Shown in pieces: positions 7,517-15,050 of a stretch of 28,394 bases of DNA; position 1 is the first letter of the stretch; every line of letters begins with the position of its first letter. Under the pieces are notes generated by a model. The model made no database searches and was not told where the DNA came from. It saw nothing but the letters and a program-made list of their open reading frames with translations. A program made the position numbers and the translations under genes. The DNA is from CAYWGR01 sp964458015 (GTDB taxonomy: Bacteria > Planctomycetota > Planctomycetia > Pirellulales > Thermoguttaceae). The stretch is from assembly GCA_964458015.1 (NCBI GenBank), contig CAYWGR010000061.1, positions 1 to 28,394 on the forward strand, read 5' to 3'.

Positions 7517-8236
7517 TCATATTCCTTGTTCACAAAGATCTGCGGAGGCATTCGCCAATCGTCGGCGGAATGCCGATGTCGCTTCCACGATGCCGCCTCG
7601 TTTTCGATCAAAGATGCTGGAGCTGCCGCACACAAAATAATCAGCGCCCGCGGCAGCCATGACCGGTGCGTTCTCGAAACTGACGTTGCCGTCCACGCTA
7701 ATATGCACATTCAGCCCTTTGCGCCGAATGAGTCGCTCAAGGTCCGCAATTTTGTCGATCATGCCGGGGATCAGCGATTGCCGCGTGAATCCCGGGTTGG
7801 TCGTCATCAGCAACACAAGATCGACCGCGGGTAGGAGATACTCCAATGTTGTCAGCGGCGTCGCGGGATTAACGCCAATGCCAGCCCAAACGCTTTTTTG
7901 CCGAATCATCTGCGCCAGCAGATAAGCGTGGGCCGTGGCTTCCGCTTGAAACGTAACGATGGCAGGATGCAGTTCATCGAGCACGCGCGGTACCCAGACA
8001 TTCGGATTTGCAACCAACAGATGAACGTCGAAAGGGATAGTGGTCGCCTGGCGCACATGCCTGGCTTCTTCGATACCGATGCCTAACAAGGGAACGAAAT
8101 GACCGTCGGCCATATCCACATGGAGATAGTCAATCGAAGCCTCCTGTAGGTTAGCCAACTCGTCACCCAGCGTCAAAACATCTGCGCACAAGAGCGAAGC
8201 AGTTAATTTAGGATCATGATGATTTATGGATGGCAT
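7517..8236 (-). CDS. Ribulose-phosphate 3-epimerase family protein (Rpe/AlsE-like)
   Basis: The 239-residue TIM barrel has the family motifs ASLLCADVLTLGDEL, YLHVDMADGHFVP (His and Asp metal ligands), PFDVHLLV (His ligand), GVNPATPL, LLMTTNPGF and ISVDGNV (catalytic/ligand Asp). These enzymes epimerise ketose phosphates at C3: ribulose-5-phosphate/xylulose-5-phosphate in Rpe, allulose-6-phosphate/fructose-6-phosphate in AlsE. Two positions depart from the housekeeping pattern: VDGG is VDGN, and the usual TFHxEA is TFQAEA, so a hexulose phosphate substrate is plausible. The ATG at 8236 has AGG four bases upstream and is preferred over the GTG at 8251. It starts 15 bases after the glycosidase gene and lies 3 bases before the SIS gene. 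The presence of a kinase-independent phosphate source is not explained by the operon. Confidence 0.85.
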   Translation of the reverse strand: MPSINHHDPKLTASLLCADVLTLGDELANLQEASIDYLHVDMADGHFVPLLGIGIEEARHVRQATTIPFDVHLLVANPNVWVPRVLDELHPAIVTFQAEATAHAYLLAQMIRQKSVWAGIGVNPATPLTTLEYLLPAVDLVLLMTTNPGFTRQSLIPGMIDKIADLERLIRRKGLNVHISVDGNVSFENAPVMAAAGADYFVCGSSSIFDRKRGGIVEATSAFRRRLANASADLCEQGI

Positions 8237-8251
8237 CTTGCCTGCTTTCAC

Positions 8252-9901
8252 CTAGTTATCCAGGGTCATCGGATAAACTCGCACATTCTCAAAGAAACCC
8301 TGTCCATTTTCCACGAGAAAACCTAGCCGCTGAACGGCAAGTCCAACGGCATTGGTTTCATGGGTTGTATTGAATGTTTGAACGAACATGTCATCCACGT
8401 AGAGTTCGAACATATTTTTGCGAATCATGAGGCGAAACGTGTGGTTCACATGCGGCGTAATTCCGGCCGGCGCGGCACAACCGGGACCAATCACGTCCTC
8501 CACTCGAAAATCAATGCGATCGGATAATGTCATCTTGCCGATCTCGGTTTGCCCGTAGGTATGCAATTTGATGGCCGTGCCCTGGCCTGTTTTTTCCTCC
8601 AAATAAAAACCAATCGACGACGCGGACGTTCGCCGATCCATGCACGTCGCCCGAAGAGTTCCTTCTACGACGATGCCTTTGCCGCTGTCGAGCGTACCAT
8701 CGAGAACGGCCAGCGTCGTCGGTATATCCACTCGTGTTAATGAATTTCGTTCGGGATGGGCCAGAATCTCAAGCCGGTCGTTGGCGGCATTAACACGGCA
8801 ATCCTGATTTGCTTCGGCTGGATAGATTTTTTTGCACGTCCGCAAATCCGGCGTCGACGGCGTACCTTTTAGAATCTCATTGCCTTTCCAGTAACCCAAA
8901 CGCAAATGCCCTCCGGAATCCACCACGGCTCGCTTCACGGGCGGCAGCCATGTCTCGCCGGTTTCATAGCTGTAACCGCTATACATGTAGCCGTTTATAA
9001 GCAGATCCTTGTTGGTTTGGCAGAAGCGAGCCCACATGGCAACCCATCGGGTTGAATTGCCGCACAACCGATAGGCGGCCGCATCGGCGAGAAATGGCCC
9101 CGACGGCGCATCGGCGACAAGCGTGTAAACGCCGTATCCGGTGCCGCCCATGTAGTTGAACCAACCGCCGACCAGATAATACTTGCCGTTGATTTCGTGG
9201 CAGCCACCGATTTCCAATTCGCCCTCATCGGCCAGCGTGGGCGGAGGCGGAAAGACGCCCCAATCGATCTTTGGATGCGGTTTGCCCGACCAGTGAAGGC
9301 CATCCTTGGATTCCAGAAAACCGCCCGGCCCCGTGGCGAAGCCGTAATACTTGGTCTGTCCGTTTTCCATAACAGGCACGACGCTCATGCAATCGAGCCG
9401 ACTATCGGGCGAATACCATCGGCGGTCGGGATACAGGTCTGCCTCATGTCCCATGAATTTCCAGTGTACCAAATCGGTCGACTCCCAAAAGCGGATGACA
9501 TTCTGCGCGCCCGAACTGCCGAAGCTGCCGTGGTTCATAATGAACTTGTCGCCAACCCGATGAACGGCCATTGCCCAGATATTGAACGGAGCATCTTTAA
9601 CGACCGGGCCTACATCCTTCCAATGAACGCCGTCACCCGAGGTTGCCAACCATACGTTCCGGAAATTGTCGTCCTTGCCCGTAGCCGTATACATGCTGAA
9701 AAGATAGTATTGGTCGTTGTGCCAAAGCATGAAGCCGTCTTTGAACCTACCCACCGACGGCCGATAGGTCATGGCTGCTCCATTCGCGCTGAATAGACAA
9801 ATCAGCAGAAGAACGGCTGCGGATGTGCGGAAACCCAAGCGGTTGTCAAACTTAGACATGCAGATGCATTCTTTAATGCGGTATAGATAATGATTTAGCA
9901 T
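8252..9901 (-). CDS. Exported five-bladed beta-propeller glycosidase-like protein (GH32/GH43 superfamily)
   Basis: The 549-residue protein has a signal-type hydrophobic segment (TSAAVLLLICLFSANGAA) after a basic n-region. The propeller follows with repeated blade phrases such as DNFRNVWLATSGDGVHWKDV, IRFWESTDLVHWKFMG and FLESKDGLHWSG, the blade signature of the GH32/43/68-like clan. Acidic candidates for catalysis lie in VGRFKDGFML, SPDSRLDCMS and LADEGELEIGGCHE. From about residue 420 a beta-sandwich follows (HTFRLMIRKNMFELYVDDMF), like the C-terminal GH32 module. The start at 9901 is chosen because AAGGAG lies four bases upstream; an in-frame ATG at 9859 would begin closer to the signal peptide but has no ribosome site. 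It is related in architecture to the neighbouring GH32 protein but highly diverged. The precise family and substrate are not clear. Confidence 0.8.
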   Translation of the reverse strand: MLNHYLYRIKECICMSKFDNRLGFRTSAAVLLLICLFSANGAAMTYRPSVGRFKDGFMLWHNDQYYLFSMYTATGKDDNFRNVWLATSGDGVHWKDVGPVVKDAPFNIWAMAVHRVGDKFIMNHGSFGSSGAQNVIRFWESTDLVHWKFMGHEADLYPDRRWYSPDSRLDCMSVVPVMENGQTKYYGFATGPGGFLESKDGLHWSGKPHPKIDWGVFPPPPTLADEGELEIGGCHEINGKYYLVGGWFNYMGGTGYGVYTLVADAPSGPFLADAAAYRLCGNSTRWVAMWARFCQTNKDLLINGYMYSGYSYETGETWLPPVKRAVVDSGGHLRLGYWKGNEILKGTPSTPDLRTCKKIYPAEANQDCRVNAANDRLEILAHPERNSLTRVDIPTTLAVLDGTLDSGKGIVVEGTLRATCMDRRTSASSIGFYLEEKTGQGTAIKLHTYGQTEIGKMTLSDRIDFRVEDVIGPGCAAPAGITPHVNHTFRLMIRKNMFELYVDDMFVQTFNTTHETNAVGLAVQRLGFLVENGQGFFENVRVYPMTLDN

Positions 9902-9932
9902 AACGCTCCTTAGAATCATTACTCCTGGCGTA

Positions 9933-11561
9933 TCATCCGCCGGCAGCTACCATGTCCCATGCCTCAATCTTGGTGACTTTTGCCTTCCCACCACGGCTGA
10001 ACACACGAACGCCAAGGCTATCGCCTCGGGATGGGTAAATCCGCTGTGTGACGGCTTGCCGTCCGTCGTTGATGAAAACCTCGACGATGGAGCGGTCGAT
10101 AAACACGCGCAGCTTGAGCGGCTCGCCGGGCGACAACGCGAACGGGGCTGATTGCATTCTTATCTTTCGTTCGTCAGCCGGAAGAACCGGAACATAGGGC
10201 GGTTCATTTGCCACGAGACTCGAGCGGCCTCCGTCGAACTTGAACGCCTTCGCCGCTGCATCGTAATAGAGACTCGTTTGCTCCACCCCGTCAGGCGAGC
10301 ATCGCACCATAAGGCCGCATTGTTGGGCGTCGATCAGCGACATCTCCAGTTGAATCTCAAGGCTATCGCCTCGGATCTCATCGATTTTCAACTCGGAATT
10401 GGCATCTAGGATGAACTCCCCTCGCTGGCGATGATTGAGTCGGAGCATTTCGACTTCCGGGGCCGGCACAATACGCAGGGTGTTGTCGTCGGCTAACGAG
10501 ACTACCCTGGGGAGCGCCATCATTCCGGCCCAGCCAGCCGCCCGATGCTGAGCCTCGACGCGAGCTTCGTTGACCCAGGCAAAAAGAATTCGCCGCCCCT
10601 GACCGTCCAGCATCGTGATGGGAGCGATCACTTGACCGCCCGACCAGTTCATCCGCCCATGTTGCTCAGGATAGAAATGATCATTTTCGTAATGCCCGAT
10701 GTAGTACTGGGCGCCACGTTTGTGGCTGGCAAAAAGCAACACCCACTTCTTACCTAGTGGAAAGAAATCAGGCACAGCGCAGTCCTCGTCGGCATCGGTC
10801 CAACGCCGGTCGGACTGATAGAACGGATGCATGTATTCCCAATGCACCAGATCGGGCGATTTGAAGAGGAATGCCGTATCTCCCGGGGGTGCATCGAGCC
10901 GGGCGAAACATCGTCCCCAACCAGTTAAGGCATACCACATTCCATTGTGCCGCCACGCACAAGGATCATAGACCTTGTACTCGACGTTTTGGCCAGGTTT
11001 CGGAATTGGGATCACGGGGTTCGCTGGATACTGAGTCCAGTTGATTAGGTCATCGTCTTGACTGGTGGCGATACTCGTGCCCACGGAGGCTCCATGGTAA
11101 ATGAATGTGGCCACCCCGTTATTATTCACCGCGCCGCCGCTAAAGCAGCTATTTCCCGGCGTCGGCGTCATTGCGATGGCATGATGGGTCCAGTGAATCA
11201 GATCGATGCTAGAAGCATGTCCCCATTCCATAAGCTGTGCGTAGGCAACGTTGCGGCTATACTGGTAGAAGAGATGATACTTGCCTTTCCAGAAGATTGG
11301 CCCATTGGGATCGTTCATCCAGCCCCAAGGCGGCATAAAATGATATTTCGGCCGCTGTGGGTCCTTTTGGAGTTTCTCGCGAAGTTCGCTAGAGGCGTGA
11401 ATGAGTTGTTCAACCTTCTTAATCTCACCCGGAGCCGGCTGCGGTGCGGCCGAAGGCGTTTTGTTATCTTGCCCCCGGCATGCTTGATTCTCAAACACTA
11501 AGCCGAAGACTCCTAGAACCATTAACAAGGACCAGTGAACCAAATGATTCTTTGTGTTCAT
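9933..11561 (-). CDS. Exported GH32-type beta-fructosidase (invertase/levanase/inulinase family)
   Basis: The protein has 542 residues. The signal segment WSLLMVLGVFGLVFENQA is followed by a proline-rich spacer and then the GH32 propeller. The nucleophile motif is complete: FMPPWGWMNDPNGPIFWKG with Asp84. The blade phrases GHASSIDLIHWTHHAIAM and LFKSPDLVHWEYM are typical. The usual RDP motif is YDP (Asp199) and the usual EC acid/base motif reads DEDCAVPDFFPLG (Glu259-Asp260-Cys261). The C-terminal beta-sandwich ends with PLKLRVFIDRSIVEVFINDG, the GH32 C-module hallmark. The family hydrolyses beta-fructofuranosyl links in sucrose, inulin or levan. GGAGG lies eight bases before the ATG at 11561. 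It is the first gene of the six-gene sugar operon, with 208 bases of regulatory-looking sequence upstream. Confidence 0.93.
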   Translation of the reverse strand: MNTKNHLVHWSLLMVLGVFGLVFENQACRGQDNKTPSAAPQPAPGEIKKVEQLIHASSELREKLQKDPQRPKYHFMPPWGWMNDPNGPIFWKGKYHLFYQYSRNVAYAQLMEWGHASSIDLIHWTHHAIAMTPTPGNSCFSGGAVNNNGVATFIYHGASVGTSIATSQDDDLINWTQYPANPVIPIPKPGQNVEYKVYDPCAWRHNGMWYALTGWGRCFARLDAPPGDTAFLFKSPDLVHWEYMHPFYQSDRRWTDADEDCAVPDFFPLGKKWVLLFASHKRGAQYYIGHYENDHFYPEQHGRMNWSGGQVIAPITMLDGQGRRILFAWVNEARVEAQHRAAGWAGMMALPRVVSLADDNTLRIVPAPEVEMLRLNHRQRGEFILDANSELKIDEIRGDSLEIQLEMSLIDAQQCGLMVRCSPDGVEQTSLYYDAAAKAFKFDGGRSSLVANEPPYVPVLPADERKIRMQSAPFALSPGEPLKLRVFIDRSIVEVFINDGRQAVTQRIYPSRGDSLGVRVFSRGGKAKVTKIEAWDMVAAGG

Positions 11562-11629
11562 AAAACAAACCTCCAGGGTGTGGTAATCTCGCAAGGAGTG
11601 GGTAAGCGGCAGGTTGTTTTTTTAGGTTA

Positions 11630-11647
11630 GTTATGCTCAAGCATAAC
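11630..11647. promoter_or_regulatory. Perfect 18-bp palindrome, candidate operator of the GH32 operon
   Basis: GTTATGCTCAAGCATAAC is an inverted repeat with 8-base arms and a 2-base centre, 69 bases upstream of the GH32 ATG. It lacks the U-tract of a terminator in the direction of transcription, since an A-run follows on the minus strand. A dimeric repressor or activator site is the simplest reading. No regulator gene of a one-component type lies in this operon. Confidence 0.45.
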
Positions 11648-11736
11648 CTGTTGTGTTATTGGATCACCGAGCTAACGATCTCGCCGCCTTGCGCGGCATT
11701 CAAGGCGAGCCATAAGGCAAGGTCGATGCCATCGGT

Positions 11737-11763
11737 GAAATACTTGTACGAATCAAGTATTTC
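11737..11763. promoter_or_regulatory. Inverted repeat after the lipoprotein gene, upstream of the GH32 operon
   Basis: GAAATACTTG and CAAGTATTTC form perfect 10-base arms around a 7-base loop, starting 7 bases past the lipoprotein stop codon. The position suits a transcript-end hairpin for the DUF1559-lipoprotein pair, but no U-run follows on the minus strand. It could instead be a second operator. The rest of 11562-11769 holds the 18-bp palindrome and a weaker GCCTTG/CAAGGC pair. Confidence 0.4.
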
Positions 11764-11769
11764 CGCGTA

Positions 11770-12264
11770 TCATTTTTTTGCTACGTCCAAATTCAGCGTA
11801 ACGACCTTTTGCCCCGGTTCTACCGTAACCGTCAATCCGCTGGTTTTGGGAGAAGCATAACGCGCGGGCACATAACTTTTCGCCGCCGTCGGCGACATGA
11901 TGTCCGGTCGAACCTCCCAGCATTCCACTCCCATCTTGTATTTGCCGGGAATAAGCCCATCGCCCTTTGCGAACGTTGTAACCGTCAGTTTTCCGTCAGT
12001 ATCGAACAATCCCATCGCGGGGCGATCGGGCATTCCCGGCGACGACGATTCCACGGCGAAGTTCAGCACCCCGGCCTTTGGCCACGAGCCGCCGCCAAAC
12101 GTGATCGTTCCCTCGACGGGCACTACCTTCGGCCCGCGTTGGCCGCAGCCAACAACAAGTAACAGGAACAAACAACTTAGCGAGGGAAACAAGAACAACG
12201 GCCGTCCCCGCAGCGGTGTCGAGCTTAATTCACGGCAAGTTGCAACAATACTTCTCATGGGCAT
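11770..12264 (-). CDS. Small lipoprotein with transthyretin-like beta-sandwich
   Basis: The 164-residue protein has a hydrophobic segment ending in a lipobox, FLLLVVGCGQRG with Cys40, so it is lipid-anchored after processing. The remainder is a small beta-sandwich: VPVEGTITFGGGSWPKAGVLNFAV, GLFDTDGKLTVTTFAKGDGLIPGKYKMGVECWEV, and GLTVTVEPGQKVVTLNLDV. This matches the transthyretin/carboxypeptidase-regulatory-like lipoproteins that in planctomycetes very often sit directly after DUF1559 genes, as here with a 20-base gap. The ATG at 12264 was chosen, with AAGG 10 bases upstream; a TTG at 12273 and an ATG at 12258 are alternatives. The molecular function is unknown. A structural or scaffolding role at the cell surface is likely. 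Confidence 0.82.
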   Translation of the reverse strand: MPMRSIVATCRELSSTPLRGRPLFLFPSLSCLFLLLVVGCGQRGPKVVPVEGTITFGGGSWPKAGVLNFAVESSSPGMPDRPAMGLFDTDGKLTVTTFAKGDGLIPGKYKMGVECWEVRPDIMSPTAAKSYVPARYASPKTSGLTVTVEPGQKVVTLNLDVAKK

Positions 12265-12284
12265 CGTTTTCAAACCTTGTTCGG

Positions 12285-13259
12285 TTATTGAGGCACCTGC
12301 GCCACTTCTCCCCCGGATCGCGTCCCCAATGCGTTGAGCAAACCGTAACTGATTGCTTGGTTGATAAATGTCACGCTGCCATCGGCAATCGCAAAGTTGA
12401 CGCCGCCGGGATGGCGGCTTCTAAAGGCATAACCGGGATACCGTGCCAAGGCCGCGGATTGTTCGTCCGGCAAGTTCAAGGGGATATTCGTGGGCAGAAC
12501 GTTGTGATTCATGGCATACACGGATAGGAATTGACATTCTCGCGGCAAAGCTTCACCAAGTAAGATCGTGTTGGAGAGCCCGTCTCGCACATGGGCGAAG
12601 GTAACGCAGTTCCTGGGGGTGCGGCCGAACATGCCGGCGAAACTTCCTCGCGCATATCCGCCGCCGGCCCACGTGCCATAGCTCCAACCCTGGCAACAAG
12701 GATTGCTCTGACTGGGGGTCGAGTCTGGACAAAACGACGGGCATTCATCAATGTGCGTCGGACCAATCGACGCGGCGTACCATAAACCCATCGCCACCGG
12801 CGCGTCTTGGTCCGCATTGGCCAAGCGATCCGATAATATCGGACTTCCACTGGAATCGGAGGGACAATAGTACACGGGAATCACCGTTGTCACCACCCCC
12901 GTGGACAACAACGACACCTTCGTGTCTTCCTCGCGTATTTTCTCATACAATCCCGTCAATTCCATGTAGGGCATGATCATCGTGGTCCAAACGGCCTTCA
13001 TGCCGGGACCGCCGTCAAAGTCGCCGCAGCCATAGGGCAGCGAGTTGTGCGCCTCGTGATAGCCGTGCATGGCCAATGCGATTTGCTTGAGATTATTGCT
13101 GCATTGCATCCTTCGGGCCGCTTCTCGCGCCGCCTGCACGGCCGGCAACAACAGCGAAATTAATATGCCGATGATCGTAATCACCACCAAAAGTTCCACA
13201 AGCGTGAACCCCTCGGATTTTTCCTGGGTAATTTTTGGCCGGCGGTCTGCATGACGCAT
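12285..13259 (-). CDS. DUF1559 pseudopilin-like protein
   Basis: The 324-residue protein opens with a type IV prepilin signal, EGFTLVELLVVITIIGIL, with cleavage expected after Gly17. The planctomycete DUF1559 consensus follows: LLPAVQAAREAARRMQCSNNLKQIALAMHGYH. Near the C-terminus is HPGGVNFAIADG, the H-X9-DG motif, then SVTFI. It would be processed by a prepilin peptidase and assembled or anchored in the envelope through the hydrophobic helix. A large cysteine-rich central loop (residues of about 165-190, CPSFC and PCCQ) may be disulphide-bonded. GGGGTG is 5-6 bases before the ATG. Such genes occur in large paralogous families in planctomycetes. Their role is not settled. Confidence 0.95.
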   Translation of the reverse strand: MRHADRRPKITQEKSEGFTLVELLVVITIIGILISLLLPAVQAAREAARRMQCSNNLKQIALAMHGYHEAHNSLPYGCGDFDGGPGMKAVWTTMIMPYMELTGLYEKIREEDTKVSLLSTGVVTTVIPVYYCPSDSSGSPILSDRLANADQDAPVAMGLWYAASIGPTHIDECPSFCPDSTPSQSNPCCQGWSYGTWAGGGYARGSFAGMFGRTPRNCVTFAHVRDGLSNTILLGEALPRECQFLSVYAMNHNVLPTNIPLNLPDEQSAALARYPGYAFRSRHPGGVNFAIADGSVTFINQAISYGLLNALGTRSGGEVAQVPQ

Positions 13260-13298
13260 GATTGCACCCCGAAGAATAAAAAATATCCTCTACGTCGT

Positions 13299-13400
13299 CG
13301 TTGCGTCTTTGCGTAAGGAAGCCTTTGAACAATGTCCTCACGCAAAGGCGCAAAGGCGTGAAGCGTTTCTGCACTGCTTTCACGCCTTTTTGCCTTCGTG
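13299..13400. repeat. About 100-bp element built from inverted copies of a GCAAAGGCG-type motif
   Basis: Between the PEP-CTERM gene end and the DUF1559 start lie three copies of a roughly 20-base motif. The first (13300-13320, TTGCGTCTTTGCGTAAGGA) is inverted relative to the second (13336-13354), with 17 of 19 bases agreeing. The second extends into an arm (13339-13364) that pairs imperfectly over about 25 bases with 13376-13400 across an 11-base loop. It can fold into a large hairpin and may end the PEP-CTERM transcript or be an interspersed repeat. The rest of 13260-13430 shows nothing else. Confidence 0.7.
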
Positions 13401-13430
13401 ATCTTCAAACAGAGACATTACGCTACTTAT

Positions 13431-14108
13431 CTATCTATTCTTTCTCCATGCGTAAGCCAACAGACTCAACGCGCCTACGGCCAGGAGCACTATCGTACTT
13501 GGTTCTGGAACTGCAAAGGCCTGAACTTCGCTGATGCGGCTGCTATTAAAATCGGGATTAGGGCCGCTTGTACGCGCGTCGCCGAAGTCGAGATAAAGAC
13601 TCTTCGCGCTCGTGGGCGTAGCCAGCACGATGTCTTTGTAATACAACTCCATGTCGTCCAAGTCCGTGGCGCCGCTATCGGTCCAGGTCGATATGCTATC
13701 GCTATAAGACCAACTTCCAAGAGTCGCCTCAAAAGTCCCGTCTAGTCCCAAATTAGCCGTGGCGGAACTCTTGACAGCCACCTGCCCGGGGAATAGATCG
13801 CTACCGCTCCAGATGCGGATTAGGCTTATTGTGCCGTCAAAGCCGGTAATGACCATACGCTGAGTATTATCGCCTTGTGCAAATAGGAAGTCGCCGTTCG
13901 GTCCGCCGCCTGCCCCGTTCGTGGCGTTCACGGCATATCCGAAAGTCCCGGAACTTGCATTATCTGCCCAGTTGCTCGACACGGTAACCGACTTATTAAG
14001 CAGCAAGTTATCGTCGGAAACAAGAGGCGAGGCGCCCGCACTGCAAACCATGACCGACAACCCCAAAACAACCAGCAAACCAACCATCACACTTTGTCGC
14101 GATTTCAT
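13431..14108 (-). CDS. PEP-CTERM sorted exported protein with discoidin-like domain
   Basis: The 225-residue protein has a signal peptide (VMVGLLVVLGLSVMVCSAGASP). A region opening LLLNKSVTVSSNW...ATNG resembles an F5/8 type C (discoidin, galactose-binding-like) module. The C-terminal sorting tail is FAVPEPSTIVLLAVGALSL followed by a basic end, YAWRKNR. PEP-CTERM tails are recognised by an exosortase and the proteins are displayed or released at the surface. GGAGGA seven bases before the ATG at 14108 fixes the start. A 108-base gap separates it from the upstream SGNH gene. The discoidin-like fold hints at carbohydrate binding, in line with the downstream glycosidases, but this is inferred from a short stretch only. 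Confidence 0.88.
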   Translation of the reverse strand: MKSRQSVMVGLLVVLGLSVMVCSAGASPLVSDDNLLLNKSVTVSSNWADNASSGTFGYAVNATNGAGGGPNGDFLFAQGDNTQRMVITGFDGTISLIRIWSGSDLFPGQVAVKSSATANLGLDGTFEATLGSWSYSDSISTWTDSGATDLDDMELYYKDIVLATPTSAKSLYLDFGDARTSGPNPDFNSSRISEVQAFAVPEPSTIVLLAVGALSLLAYAWRKNR

Positions 14109-14216
14109 TACATATTCCTCCAAAAATCACACCTACTCCTCGGAAGGTGGTCCGCGAACGCGAACATCTCACCCTCGAAAGGCATCTCGCGCGCACAACT
14201 GCTTGCTATTGCCGTC

Positions 14217-15050
14217 TTACCTCCTTTCACGTGTTCTGATGTTGAAATGTTTTCGCGTCCAACCGACACCGAGCAACAGGCCGGCCATAACCAACAATAC
14301 CAGCGTATTTGGTTCGGGTGCGTGAACTCCCATCGTACTTAGCAGGGTATCCGCAATGGCCGCCATGCCGGCGTCGTTCGGGTGTCCGCCCCAGCCGCCT
14401 CGATTGGCCGCGTCGCCGTAAAGGCCTCCGATATCGACGAATGTGCCGCCCGCATCACGGCATGTTTGATCCAAAATGCCGTCCGTGGTCGAATTCGTCC
14501 ACCATGTACTGAGAACGAAGATCTCCGGCTGTTCACTGCTGTTCTTGAACGCCGTTAGAATGTCATGAAAACTGGCTGCAAACGCGGTTTGATTGGCCGC
14601 GTTGTCCGCAAGCGAGGCCGACGCATTATCTCCAAGCTCGACGACGACGATATTCGCTCCCCAATCAAGCAGACTGCCAAGCTCGGCATTGGCATAGTAA
14701 GTGGCATAATTCTGCTCGAACATTCCATAGAGATAAATGTTCGTGGCAATCATTGCCGGGCTATTCTTATGATTGCAATCCGCGATCTCTTGCGTTACAA
14801 GGTGTGCATAATCGTTTGCCTCGGTGCTGGCATCCATCCCCCAATCGCCCAACCACCCAATGCCCGCATTATAAGGATGGTAGGTAAGGCTGTTCCCCAG
14901 GAACAATATCTTATTGGCCTTCACGCCGCCCGCATAAATATCTTCGGCCCGGCCGAGCGCGCCGCAAACAAGCGAACATGCCAGCACGGCGGCGGCAATA
15001 CCAATATCTCGTTTCGATCTGTTCCATCCATGAAGGGGCATGCTTTTCAT
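14217..15050 (-). CDS. SGNH/GDSL-hydrolase-like protein with PEP-CTERM tail
   Basis: The 277-residue protein has a signal segment (IGIAAAVLACSLVCGALGRA). It has the SGNH block I serine in KILFLGNSLTYH (Ser54), a block III-like ELGDNAS, and the block V histidine in GGHPNDAGM (about His223). The Asp normally three residues before that His is a Trp, so the triad may be reduced to a Ser-His dyad or differently completed. The tail APEPNTLVLLVMAGLLLGVGW plus basic residues is a PEP-CTERM sorting signal. The ATG at 15050 overlaps the FecR-LamG stop as ATGA, with GGAAA just upstream, so translation is coupled. A surface esterase acting on acylated glycans is a reasonable guess. The substrate is unknown. 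Confidence 0.82.
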   Translation of the reverse strand: MKSMPLHGWNRSKRDIGIAAAVLACSLVCGALGRAEDIYAGGVKANKILFLGNSLTYHPYNAGIGWLGDWGMDASTEANDYAHLVTQEIADCNHKNSPAMIATNIYLYGMFEQNYATYYANAELGSLLDWGANIVVVELGDNASASLADNAANQTAFAASFHDILTAFKNSSEQPEIFVLSTWWTNSTTDGILDQTCRDAGGTFVDIGGLYGDAANRGGWGGHPNDAGMAAIADTLLSTMGVHAPEPNTLVLLVMAGLLLGVGWTRKHFNIRTRERR

